A stretch of 64,000 nucleotides of DNA from Hyphomicrobiales bacterium (GTDB taxonomy: Bacteria > Pseudomonadota > Alphaproteobacteria > Rhizobiales > Rhizobiaceae): contig UCIA01000006.1 of the NCBI GenBank assembly GCA_900472295.1, positions 2,527-66,526 on the forward strand, read 5' to 3'. Numbering within the stretch: position 1 is the stretch's first letter; every line of letters begins with the position of its first letter. The translations under genes and the position numbers were made by a program. Under the pieces are notes generated by a model. That model searched no databases. It was not told where the DNA came from and saw nothing but the letters and a program-made list of their open reading frames with translations. Positions 8,540 through 15,487 of this stretch are shown piece after piece.

Positions 8540-9238
8540 TCAGACGACGGCAGCGGCATTCGCCTCCCAGCCGTCGACCCATAGCTTGCGCAGGCGATCG
8601 CCTTCGCCTTTGAAGCGTAGGCCGGTCGGCCGGCAATCCTCGATGCGGTCGCTGCGAAAATTGCGGATCGCCTCACGCAGTTCGCACCAGGCGACGATGT
8701 TGGCGGTCTCTGAGTAGTAGATCAGTGCGATCGGGCGGATCAGACGTTCGGAGGCGCGCCCCATTTCGTCGCGATAGGAAAGGTCGAGCTTCTCCTCGTC
8801 GCGGATGGCGCGGCGCACCAGCGCCAGATCGATGGTGCCGATTACCGGTGCTGCGAATCCCCAGACATGCAGCGCATTGGCGTCGAAAGCCTGGCGCAAG
8901 GGCGGCGGCACGGCGCCGGCGATCTTGGCGCTGACGCGCTTGGCCGCCTGCTTGAGTTCGCTGTCGCCGGTGCGCTCCAGCAGCGCCAGCGACAGCACGA
9001 TCGCTTCCATCTCCTCGATCGAGAACATCAGCGGCGGCAGGTCGAAGCCGGGCCGCAAGATGTAGCCGATGCCGCGCCCGCCCTCGATCGGCACACGCAT
9101 GGCCTGCAGGGCGGCGATGTCGCGATAGATCGAGCGCACCGTCACTTCCAGCTGCGCGGCGATCATCGCTGCCGTTACCGGCTGCCTTGCCAGCCGCAGG
9201 ATCTGGATGATCTCGAACAGGCGCGACGCTTTGCGCAT
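8540..9238 (-). CDS. YafY-type HTH and WYL-domain transcriptional regulator
   Basis: The 232-residue protein starts with a DeoR-like helix-turn-helix, including V-T-A-A-M-I-A-A-Q-L-E-V-T-V-R-S-I-Y-R near residues 20-38. A WYL domain follows at about residues 135-220. It converges on the oxidoreductase gene with 11 bases between stops and is divergent from a LysE-type exporter gene. That arrangement suggests it controls the exporter. The palindrome at 9261-9280 lies in their shared promoter region. The ligand is unknown. Confidence 0.88.
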   Translation of the reverse strand: MRKASRLFEIIQILRLARQPVTAAMIAAQLEVTVRSIYRDIAALQAMRVPIEGGRGIGYILRPGFDLPPLMFSIEEMEAIVLSLALLERTGDSELKQAAKRVSAKIAGAVPPPLRQAFDANALHVWGFAAPVIGTIDLALVRRAIRDEEKLDLSYRDEMGRASERLIRPIALIYYSETANIVAWCELREAIRNFRSDRIEDCRPTGLRFKGEGDRLRKLWVDGWEANAAAVV

Positions 9239-9260
9239 TTTTCATCCCTGATGAAACGCT

Positions 9261-9280
9261 ACTGACACATCCCCGTCAGT
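9261..9280. promoter_or_regulatory. operator-like inverted repeat in the WYL-lysE divergent gap
   Basis: ACTGAC (9261-9266) and GTCAGT (9275-9280) form a perfect six-base inverted repeat with an 8-base spacer. It lies 23 bases from the WYL regulator start and about 85 bases from the exporter start. The site would suit autorepression by the WYL protein; this is inferred from position and symmetry. Confidence 0.45.
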
Positions 9281-9365
9281 TGGGGTGACCTATAGGACTG
9301 CCTATCGGCTTGAAAATCAACGGATACCTCGGCAACACGCCGGCAGAAGGCGACAGGCAACTGAC

Positions 9366-10001
9366 ATGGGCTACGCGGAAAATCTCTGGCTGTTCTTTAT
9401 CCTGCTGTTCGGCATCATCATCGTGCCAGGCATGGACATGCTGTTCGTGCTCGCCAATGCGCTGACCGGCGGCCGAGACCGGGGGCTTGCCGCGACCGGC
9501 GGCATCATGGTCGGCGGCGTGGTGCACACGCTGAACGGCGCCATCGGCGTCGGCCTGCTGATGCATTTCGTGCCGATCCTGTACAAGCCGCTGCTGATTG
9601 CCGGCGCCGCCTACATGGCCTTCATCGGCATCTCGCTGATGCGCAGCTCGATCACCGTCGGCCATGACGGACCGGCCGGCAGCCGCTCCGCCTGGAAGGC
9701 ATTCCGCCAGGGCTTGGTGACCTGCCTGATCAACCCGAAGGCCTATCTCTTCATATTTGCCGTCTATCCGCAGTTCCTCAAGCCGGATTACGGCCCGATC
9801 TGGATGCAGGCGACGGTCATGGGCTTGCTGACGATGCTGACCCAGGCTGCAATCTATGGCGGGCTCGCCATCACTGCCGGCCGCAGCCGCAATCTGCTGG
9901 TCGCCAATCCGCGGGCGACCGCTTTTGCGGGGCGAGCGGCTGGGCTGCTGCTGTTTGCGGTTTCGGTGTTTACCGCATGGGAGGGATTGAGGGCGACGTG
10001 A
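9366..10001 (+). CDS. LysE/RhtB-family amino-acid exporter
   Basis: The 211-residue inner-membrane protein has about six hydrophobic segments and the family motif P-G-P-like G-I-I-I-V-P-G-M-D near residue 15. The segment G-L-V-T-C-L-I-N-P-K-A lies near residue 120. LysE/RhtB proteins export amino acids or related compounds. The ATG at 9366 matches the family N-terminus; the upstream frame from 9285 is not hydrophobic and is probably untranslated. It is divergent from the WYL regulator. The substrate is unknown. Confidence 0.88.
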   Translation: MGYAENLWLFFILLFGIIIVPGMDMLFVLANALTGGRDRGLAATGGIMVGGVVHTLNGAIGVGLLMHFVPILYKPLLIAGAAYMAFIGISLMRSSITVGHDGPAGSRSAWKAFRQGLVTCLINPKAYLFIFAVYPQFLKPDYGPIWMQATVMGLLTMLTQAAIYGGLAITAGRSRNLLVANPRATAFAGRAAGLLLFAVSVFTAWEGLRAT

Positions 10002-10040
10002 TCTCTGCAAGCACCGCCCTCCCCGTATATGGCATGCGGA

Positions 10041-11132
10041 TCAAGCCGCTCCTTGCCGGTTCTCCAGCATGGCGCGGCGGGCTGAGCGGCGCCATTCGAC
10101 GGCGCCGGCAAGGCCGTGCAGCACTGTCTCGGTGGTTGCCCAGTCGATGCAGCCATCGGTGATGCTCTGGCCATAGACCAGCGGCTTGCCGGGCACCACA
10201 TCCTGGCGGCCGGCGACGAGATTGCTCTCGATCATGACGCCGACGATGCGCTCGTCGCCCGCCGCCACCTGACCGGCGACATCGGTCGCCACCTTGGGCT
10301 GGTTCTCCGGCTTCTTGCTCGAATTGGCGTGGCTGACATCGATCATCAGCCGTGGTGCCACACCGATGCGGGCGAGTTCGACTGACGCCGCCTCGACGCT
10401 TGCCGCATCGTAATTCGGCTGAAGGCCGCCGCGCAGGATGACATGGCAGTCCTCATTGCCGGTGGTTGCGGCAATTGCGCTGCGTCCGCCCTTGGTCACC
10501 GCCATGAAATGGTGCGGCTGGGCAGCGGATTTCACCGCCTCGGCGGCGATTCTGAGATTGCCGTCGGTGCCGTTTTTGAAGCCGACCGGGCAGGACAGGC
10601 CGGAGGCCAGTTCGCGATGAATCTGGCTCTCGGTGGTGCGCGCGCCGATGGCGCCCCAGGCGACGAGGTCGGCAATGTATTGCGGGATGGTCATATCGAG
10701 GAACTCGGTTGCTGCCGGCAGGCCGAGATTGTTGACGGCCGACAGGACGTTGCGCGCCATGCGCAACCCTTTCTCGATGTTGAAACTGCCGTCCAGGTCG
10801 GGATCGTTGATCAGACCCTTCCAGCCGACCGTGGTGCGCGGCTTCTCAAAATAGACGCGCATGACGATCTCGAGCCGGTCGGACAGGGTCTCGCGCAGCG
10901 CCGCCAGACGGCTGGCATAGTCAACGGCCGCGACCGGATCGTGGATGGAACAAGGGCCAACGATGACAAGCAGTCGATCGTCGGCCCCCGTAAGGATGGA
11001 ATGGATGGCGTTGCGTGACGTGGCGACGGTGCGCGTCGCCGTCAGCGTACGCGGTATCTCGCGCATCACCTCGTCCGGTGTGCTCAATGCCCTGATTTCG
11101 GTGACCCGAAGGTCGTCTGTGGTGGTCAACAC
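10041..11132 (-). CDS. aroF: class I 3-deoxy-7-phosphoheptulonate (DAHP) synthase
   Basis: The 363-residue enzyme joins phosphoenolpyruvate and erythrose-4-phosphate in the first shikimate step. It matches the AroF/AroG/AroH class, with V-I-V-G-P-C-S-I-H-D near residue 62, F-K-N-G-T-D-G-N and D-V-S-H-A-N-S. The GTG at 11132 has AGGAG 9 bases upstream. Open frame continues upstream only across the leader and terminator, so that extension is not coding. The gene lies behind an apparent aromatic attenuator (11175-11330), so expression should rise when charged aromatic tRNA is short. Which feedback type it is cannot be read. Confidence 0.93.
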   Translation of the reverse strand: MLTTTDDLRVTEIRALSTPDEVMREIPRTLTATRTVATSRNAIHSILTGADDRLLVIVGPCSIHDPVAAVDYASRLAALRETLSDRLEIVMRVYFEKPRTTVGWKGLINDPDLDGSFNIEKGLRMARNVLSAVNNLGLPAATEFLDMTIPQYIADLVAWGAIGARTTESQIHRELASGLSCPVGFKNGTDGNLRIAAEAVKSAAQPHHFMAVTKGGRSAIAATTGNEDCHVILRGGLQPNYDAASVEAASVELARIGVAPRLMIDVSHANSSKKPENQPKVATDVAGQVAAGDERIVGVMIESNLVAGRQDVVPGKPLVYGQSITDGCIDWATTETVLHGLAGAVEWRRSARRAMLENRQGAA

Positions 11133-11141
11133 GGCTTTCTG

Positions 11142-11158
11142 CTCCTGTTTTTTAGGAG
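11142..11158 (-). promoter_or_regulatory. hairpin masking the aroF ribosome binding site
   Basis: On the minus strand CTCCT (11158-11154) can pair with the AGGAG Shine-Dalgarno (11146-11142) across a 7-base loop of mostly A. The 5-bp hairpin sits between the attenuator terminator and the GTG start. It could lower translation or act as a switch. It is short, so functional weight is uncertain. Confidence 0.35.
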
Positions 11159-11174
11159 ACCTGCCGGCTGATAC

Positions 11175-11198
11175 AAAAAAGCCGCCAGGTCTGGCGGC
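11175..11198 (-). terminator. attenuator terminator in the aroF leader
   Basis: On the minus strand GCCGCCAG (11198-11191) and CTGGCGGC (11188-11181) form a perfect hairpin followed by six T (11180-11175). It lies 42 bases before the aroF start and 25 bases after the leader peptide stop. It is therefore a terminator inside the transcript rather than at its end. The 5' arm can instead pair with CTGGCGGC at 11252-11245 in the leader peptide gene, which gives an antiterminator. Confidence 0.85.
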
Positions 11199-11222
11199 TG
11201 TTCGGACTTGTTGCTGCAATCT

Positions 11223-11294
11223 TCAGATCGAGCGCAATCCTCCCGCCGCCAGCGAGCTGCTAAAGTACCAATAGGTGGCGGACAGGTTGATCAT
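11223..11294 (-). CDS. aromatic attenuator leader peptide
   Basis: This 23-codon frame has Thr-Tyr-Trp-Tyr-Phe at residues 7-11 and stops 25 bases before a terminator hairpin. Four aromatic codons in a row are the sensing signature of peptide-type attenuators. A stalled ribosome there would open the pairing CCGCCA (11281-11276) with TGGCGG (11251-11246). That frees CTGGCGGC (11252-11245) to form the antiterminator with 11198-11191. The ATG lies 7 bases after a perfect -10 box, so the transcript is probably leaderless, as reported for S. meliloti trpL. A second in-frame ATG at 11303 overlaps the -10 box and is unlikely to be transcribed. Confidence 0.82.
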   Translation of the reverse strand: MINLSATYWYFSSSLAAGGLRSI

Positions 11295-11301
11295 GGGGCT
11301 C

Positions 11302-11330
11302 ATATAGTCGATGCGGGGGTGTTTGTCACG
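11302..11330 (-). promoter_or_regulatory. promoter of the aroF leader transcript
   Basis: CGTGAC (11330-11325), a 17-base spacer and CTATAT (11307-11302) match the rhizobial consensus CTTGAC-N17-CTATAT at 11 of 12 positions. The leader ATG begins 8 bases downstream of the -10 box, so transcription could start at or near its A. Confidence 0.75.
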
Positions 11331-11364
11331 TGCCGTAAATGAGTTGGCGAAATCGCTGGCGAGA

Positions 11365-11424
11365 GCGCCCCTCTCCCCGTCACTATACGGGGAGAGGATG
11401 CCGGCAGGCAGGTGAGGGGCGGCG
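11365..11424 (-). repeat. family A repeat, minus orientation
   Basis: This copy contains CTCCCCGTCACTATACGGGGAG and then the GCCGGCAGGCAGGTGAGGGG end. It faces away from the copy at 11499, and 74 bases separate them. Between them no gene or other signal is evident. The pair separates the SDR gene from the aroF promoter. Confidence 0.85.
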
Positions 11425-11498
11425 CTTGCTTCGGAGGATAGGACACAGGGGGCGAAAAGCTGACGTCAATCGACGCTGTAACTGTTAAAGTCGGAGCT

Positions 11499-11553
11499 GC
11501 CCCTCATTGCCCTGCCGGGCATTTCTCCCCGTATAGTGACGGGGAGAAAGGGG
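11499..11553 (+). repeat. family A repeat, plus orientation
   Basis: The copy starts CCCCTCATTGCCCTGCCGGG and ends with the CTCCCCG...CGGGGAG hairpin. It ends about 20 bases before the SDR gene's stop, so it lies just downstream of that gene and could protect its mRNA 3' end. Confidence 0.85.
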
Positions 11554-11573
11554 CCGGCCGCGGCGCTGGCTAC

Positions 11574-12368
11574 TTACTCCGGAGAGGTCCCCGCAACGTT
11601 CTGGTCGTAGTCGACCAATGACCCAGTCATGACACCCGATTGCGGGCTGACCATGTAGCTGATCAGCCTCGCCAGTTGGTCCGGCTTCACCAGTTGCCCC
11701 ATCGGCTGGCCGGCCTCGGCCTTTGCCAGCCAGTCGTCGGATGCGCCGTGCCACTTCTTCTGCACGATGTCCTCGCCCTCGGTGTCCATCCAGCCGGGCA
11801 GCACGGCGTTGCAGCGGATGCGGTTGGAGCGATAGGCGTTGGCGACGTTCTTGGTCAGCGTCGCCAGCGCGCCTTTGCTGGAGGAATAGGGTGCCAGGAA
11901 GGACTGGCCGCAATGTGCCGACATCGACAGCACGTTGACGATGGAGCCGGGCGCCTTCTTCTCCAGGAGATGGGCCACGACGCCCTGCATCAGGAAGAAC
12001 GGGCCACGCACATTGGTCTGGAAAATCTGATCAAAGGTCTCTTCCGAGGTTTCAACCAGCGAGCCGCGCGCGGACGTGGCGGCGGCGTTGACCAGCGCGT
12101 TGATGGTGCCGAAATGCGAGATGGCGGTGGCGACCGCGCGCTTGCAGTCGGCTACTTTCGAGACGTCGGCGCTGATGAAGATGGCGTCGACGCCGGCCTT
12201 CTTGAAGTGGGCGACAGCCTTGTCGCCCTTCTCTTGAGAGCGGCCGATAAGCGCCAGCGCCTTGCAGCCTTCGTCGGCAAGCGCTGTGGCGACGGCGAAG
12301 CCGATGCCTTGCGCGCCGCCGGTGACGATGGCGCGCGTTTTCGAATTGCGATCGGCGGATGTGCTCAT
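11574..12368 (-). CDS. short-chain dehydrogenase/reductase
   Basis: This 264-residue classical SDR has the cofactor motif T-G-G-A-Q-G-I-G near residue 17. The catalytic set is S-M-S-A with Y-S-S-S-K near residues 147-165. The structural motif N-A-A-A, where NNAG is usual, lies near residue 92. AGGAG lies 7 bases before the ATG. It follows idhA by 31 bases on the same strand and is probably cotranscribed. In a cyclitol locus it may oxidise an inositol isomer or a degradation product; the substrate is unknown. Confidence 0.88.
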   Translation of the reverse strand: MSTSADRNSKTRAIVTGGAQGIGFAVATALADEGCKALALIGRSQEKGDKAVAHFKKAGVDAIFISADVSKVADCKRAVATAISHFGTINALVNAAATSARGSLVETSEETFDQIFQTNVRGPFFLMQGVVAHLLEKKAPGSIVNVLSMSAHCGQSFLAPYSSSKGALATLTKNVANAYRSNRIRCNAVLPGWMDTEGEDIVQKKWHGASDDWLAKAEAGQPMGQLVKPDQLARLISYMVSPQSGVMTGSLVDYDQNVAGTSPE

Positions 12369-12399
12369 CGCCCTGCTCCTGTGCCTTGGATTTCGGTTC

Positions 12400-13395
12400 T
12401 TACTTGTCGAGGCGAACAGTCTTGCCTGATGTCGCCGACTTCAGCGCCGCATCGGCAAGCTTCAGCGCCACGAGGCCATCGGCGCCGCTCGGCGATGCCT
12501 TCTTGCCCGAGGTTGCAGCGGCGATGAAGGCGGCAATCTCAATGGCATAGGCGTCGAGATAGCGGGTCATGAAGAAGTCGTGCAGCGGCGGGCGGGTGTA
12601 GCCCTTTTCGTTCGCGACCTCGATCGACACCGGCCGCTGGTTTTCAGCGGCGACCATGCCCTTGGAGCCATGCACCTCGATGCGCTGGTCGTAGCCATAG
12701 GTGGCGCGGCGCGAATTGGAGATGACAGCCTGCTTGCCGGACGCGGTTTCGAGGATGACGCTGACCGAGTCGAAATCGCCGGCCTCGCCGATCTTCTTGT
12801 CGACCAGTACGGAAGCGTGGGCGCTGACCGCGACCACCTCCTCGCCGAGCAGGAAGCGGGCCATGTCGAAGTCGTGGATAGTCATGTCGCGAAAAATGCC
12901 GCCGGAACGCTTGATGTAGTCGACCGGCGGGGCACCGGGATCACGCGAGGTAATGGTGACCATTTCAACCTTGCCGATGGCGCCGTCGTCGATCGCCTTG
13001 CGCACGGCGGCGAAATGCGGATCGAAGCGGCGGTTGAAACCAACCATCAGCGTCGCCTTGGCCTTGTCGACCACAGCCAAGCACTTCTCGACGCGCTTGA
13101 CGTTGAGGTCGATCGGCTTCTCGCAGAAAATCGCCTTGCCGGCCTTGGCGAAGCGCTCGATCAGATCGGCATGGGTGTCGGTCGGGGTGCAGATGACGAC
13201 GGCGTCGATGTCCTTGGACTTTTCAATCGCATCGATGGTCCGCACTTCGGCGCCATAGGCTGACGCCAGCTCGGTCGCCGCCTTCTCGAAGGCATCGGCA
13301 ACGGCCACCAGTTTGGCCTGCGGGTTGGAGCCGACGGCGCGGGCGTGGACCTTGCCGATGCGGCCGGCACCGAGGAGAGCGAAACGAACAGTCAT
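12400..13395 (-). CDS. idhA: inositol 2-dehydrogenase
   Basis: IdhA (also called IolG) oxidises myo-inositol to 2-keto-myo-inositol, the entry step of the Iol pathway. The 331-residue Gfo/Idh/MocA protein has the Rossmann motif G-A-G-R-I-G-K-V-H, the signature C-E-K-P-I-D near residue 93, G-F-N-R-R-F-D-P and D-M-T-I-H-D-F-D-M-A with catalytic Asp/His. These match rhizobial inositol dehydrogenases. AGAGGA lies 7 bases before the ATG. It follows the inositol ABC transporter genes, but a hairpin at 13494-13517 divides them. Other dehydrogenases of this fold accept related cyclitols. Confidence 0.9.
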   Translation of the reverse strand: MTVRFALLGAGRIGKVHARAVGSNPQAKLVAVADAFEKAATELASAYGAEVRTIDAIEKSKDIDAVVICTPTDTHADLIERFAKAGKAIFCEKPIDLNVKRVEKCLAVVDKAKATLMVGFNRRFDPHFAAVRKAIDDGAIGKVEMVTITSRDPGAPPVDYIKRSGGIFRDMTIHDFDMARFLLGEEVVAVSAHASVLVDKKIGEAGDFDSVSVILETASGKQAVISNSRRATYGYDQRIEVHGSKGMVAAENQRPVSIEVANEKGYTRPPLHDFFMTRYLDAYAIEIAAFIAAATSGKKASPSGADGLVALKLADAALKSATSGKTVRLDK

Positions 13396-13493
13396 GGGGA
13401 ATTCCTCTAGGGGGATGGGTTCGAGAGTGTTGTGTCCGCACCTTCCTTTTTGGGAAAGGTGGCAAGGCTATTTTCTTTCTATTTTGGCGCGCC

Positions 13494-13517
13494 AGAAAAC
13501 AGGATGACCATCCTGTT
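13494..13517 (-). terminator. hairpin after the transporter ATPase gene
   Basis: AACAGGATG and CATCCTGTT pair perfectly across 2 bases (13498-13517), and the downstream run reads TTTTCT. The stem overlaps the first base of the ATPase stop codon. It could end or attenuate the transporter transcript before idhA. The T run is short, so partial readthrough is likely. Confidence 0.5.
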
Positions 13518-14299
13518 CAGGCCGCGAGTTCCGCCTCCCCGGTCTTGGCGCCGGTGATGTAGGAGACGATGTCGTTGCCGTCGGTGTTTTCCTTGCGCAA
13601 ATTGGCGACGATGCGACCGCGCCGGAACACGACGATGCGGTCGCACAGGTCGAACACCTGGCGCATATTATGACTGATCAGGATCAGCGGCTCGCCATTG
13701 TCCTTCAGCGTGCGGATGATGTTTTCGACCTGCGCCGTCTCCTGCACGCCAAGGGCTGCCGTCGGCTCGTCCATGATGATCAGCTTGGAGGCGAAGGTCG
13801 CGGTGCGGGCGATCGCCACGCATTGGCGCTGGCCGCCCGACATATGGCGGATGGTGTTGGACAGGTTGGGGATCTTCACCGCCGTGCGGATCAGCGCCGC
13901 CTCGGTTGCCTTGCGCATATATTTGCGGTCGAGGATCGAGAACGGGCCGAGGTTGAACAGCACCTTCTCGCGACCGAGGAACAGGTTCGACGGCACGTCG
14001 AGATCGTCGGCCAGCGCCAGGTTCTGGAAGACCGTTTCGATGCCTGCCGTGCGGGCCTCGATCGGCCCGGCAAAATTCACTTCCTTGCCGTCGAACCAGA
14101 TCTGACCGCTGGTGCGCTGCTCGACGGCGGTGATCTGGCGCACGAAGGTCGATTTGCCGGCGCCATTGTCGCCCATGATGGCGACATGTTCACCCTTGCG
14201 CAGCTCGAAGTTCGCGCCTTCCAGCGCATGCACGCCGCCATAGCGCTTGGTGAGGTTCTCGGTCTTCAGGACGATGTCTGTCGTGGAGATATCTGACAT
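13517..14299 (-). CDS. iatA: inositol-type ABC transporter ATP-binding protein
   Basis: The 260-residue single-domain ATPase has Walker A G-D-N-G-A-G-K-S-T near residue 41, signature M-S-G-G-Q-R-Q near residue 150 and Walker B L-I-I-M-D-E-P-T. It belongs to the sugar ABC-transporter group but has one ATPase domain instead of the two of RbsA/AraG. It starts 2 bases after the permease stop, so translation is coupled. With the binding protein, permease and idhA it forms a probable inositol uptake system. The symbol follows Caulobacter ibpA-iatA-iatP; ribose-like sugars remain possible. Confidence 0.88.
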   Translation of the reverse strand: MSDISTTDIVLKTENLTKRYGGVHALEGANFELRKGEHVAIMGDNGAGKSTFVRQITAVEQRTSGQIWFDGKEVNFAGPIEARTAGIETVFQNLALADDLDVPSNLFLGREKVLFNLGPFSILDRKYMRKATEAALIRTAVKIPNLSNTIRHMSGGQRQCVAIARTATFASKLIIMDEPTAALGVQETAQVENIIRTLKDNGEPLILISHNMRQVFDLCDRIVVFRRGRIVANLRKENTDGNDIVSYITGAKTGEAELAA

Positions 14300-14301
14300 G
14301 G

Positions 14302-15378
14302 TCAAGCCCTCAATGCCCGCATGCGTTGACGCCACTGGTCGAGAACGACCGCGCCGACGATGATCACGCCCTTCACCATCTCCTGATAGTAGGCGTCGAG
14401 GCGCAGGAAGGTGAAGCCGGAAATAATGACGCCGAAGATCAGCGCGCCGATCACCGTACCGATGATCGAACCGCGGCCACCCGACAGCGAAACGCCGCCG
14501 ATGACCGCCATGGCGATGGCGTCGAGCTCGTACATGACGCCCATGCCGGACTGCGCCGTCAGGTTTTTGGAGGAGAGCACCACGGCGGCGAGTGCTGCCA
14601 GAATGCCGGCAATGACATAGACCAGGATCTTGTGGTTGGCGATCTTGATGCCGGACATGCGCGCGGCATCTTCATTGGAGCCGATGGCGTAGCAGTGCTT
14701 GCCGTAGCGCGTGTAGGTCATGATCAGCTGGAACAGCACCGCCAGCGACAGGAAGATGATGACCGGCATCAGGCCCTTGCCGATATCGGCGAAACCTTCG
14801 GTCGGAAACGAGATCGGCTGGCCCTTGGACCACCATTTGGCGATGCCGCGCCCGGTGACCATCATGCCGAGCGTGGCGATGAAGGGCGGGATGCGCGTGT
14901 AAGCGATCAACGAGCCGTTGACGAGGCCGGCCAGAAGGCCGCAGCCGATGGCCACCAGCACCGGCACGATGACGGGCAGGTCGGTCCAGCCTTGCGCCAG
15001 GAACATCGCCTTGGGGTTGGGATTGCCGTTGACGGTCGCCACCTGGGCAAAACTCATGGCGATCATGGCGGTGGCGCCGACGATCGAGCCCGAGGACAGG
15101 TCGATGCCGCCGCAAATGATCACTTGCGTGACGCCGATGGCGATGATGCCGACGATCGACACCTGCAGGATGATGATCTGCAGGCGGGCTTCATTGAAGA
15201 TGCCGGAGACGTTGTCGCGGGTGTTGAACAGGAAGCTATCGCCGAGAAAGATGCGGCCGATCAGTTCGAAGATGACGACGAGAATGACCAGCGCCAGGAA
15301 GACGTTGAATTCGGCCGGCCATGTCCGCTTCTTCGCGTCATAGCTGACCCCGCCGACGCCATGAGATGTCTGTGGCAA
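14302..15378 (-). CDS. iatP: inositol-type ABC transporter permease
   Basis: The 358-residue protein has a charged N-terminus and about ten hydrophobic segments, as in RbsC-type permeases. G-I-D-L-S-S-G-S-I-V-G near residue 115 and the EAA-like G-S-N-E-D-A-A-R-M-S-G near residue 240 are family marks. Translation starts at TTG, supported by GGAGG 8 bases upstream; no in-frame ATG lies nearby. It is followed after 2 bases by the ATPase and preceded by the binding-protein gene, with two stable hairpins between. Confidence 0.9.
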   Translation of the reverse strand: MPQTSHGVGGVSYDAKKRTWPAEFNVFLALVILVVIFELIGRIFLGDSFLFNTRDNVSGIFNEARLQIIILQVSIVGIIAIGVTQVIICGGIDLSSGSIVGATAMIAMSFAQVATVNGNPNPKAMFLAQGWTDLPVIVPVLVAIGCGLLAGLVNGSLIAYTRIPPFIATLGMMVTGRGIAKWWSKGQPISFPTEGFADIGKGLMPVIIFLSLAVLFQLIMTYTRYGKHCYAIGSNEDAARMSGIKIANHKILVYVIAGILAALAAVVLSSKNLTAQSGMGVMYELDAIAMAVIGGVSLSGGRGSIIGTVIGALIFGVIISGFTFLRLDAYYQEMVKGVIIVGAVVLDQWRQRMRALRA

Positions 15379-15405
15379 TCTTCTATCCTCCGTCAGCCGC
15401 GGTCG

Positions 15406-15471
15406 TTCCTCGCTGCCTTGCCGGCAGCGAAGGAAGACGGAGCGGCGCTGTCCATTGCGCGAGAGCGCCGC
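15406..15471 (-). other. two tandem hairpins between binding-protein and permease genes
   Basis: TCGCTGCC (15410-15417) pairs with GGCAGCGA (15423-15430), and TTCC/GGAA extends the stem. GCGGCGCT (15442-15449) pairs with AGCGCCGC (15464-15471). Neither has a T run. Stable hairpins here commonly protect upstream mRNA, so the binding protein may be made in excess over the membrane parts. Confidence 0.65.
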
Positions 15472-15487
15472 CCCGTATGTTCGCCGC

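Noticed and set aside
11294..11303. A longer start for the aromatic leader peptide at 11303
   Set aside because: That ATG overlaps the perfect -10 box CTATAT, so it would not be within a transcript starting about 7 bases downstream.
13443..13456. TTCC-N6-GGAA upstream of idhA as a possible IolR site
   Set aside because: The half-sites are in reversed order relative to GGAA-N6-TTCC, and the sequence also forms part of an imperfect hairpin, so it is not counted.
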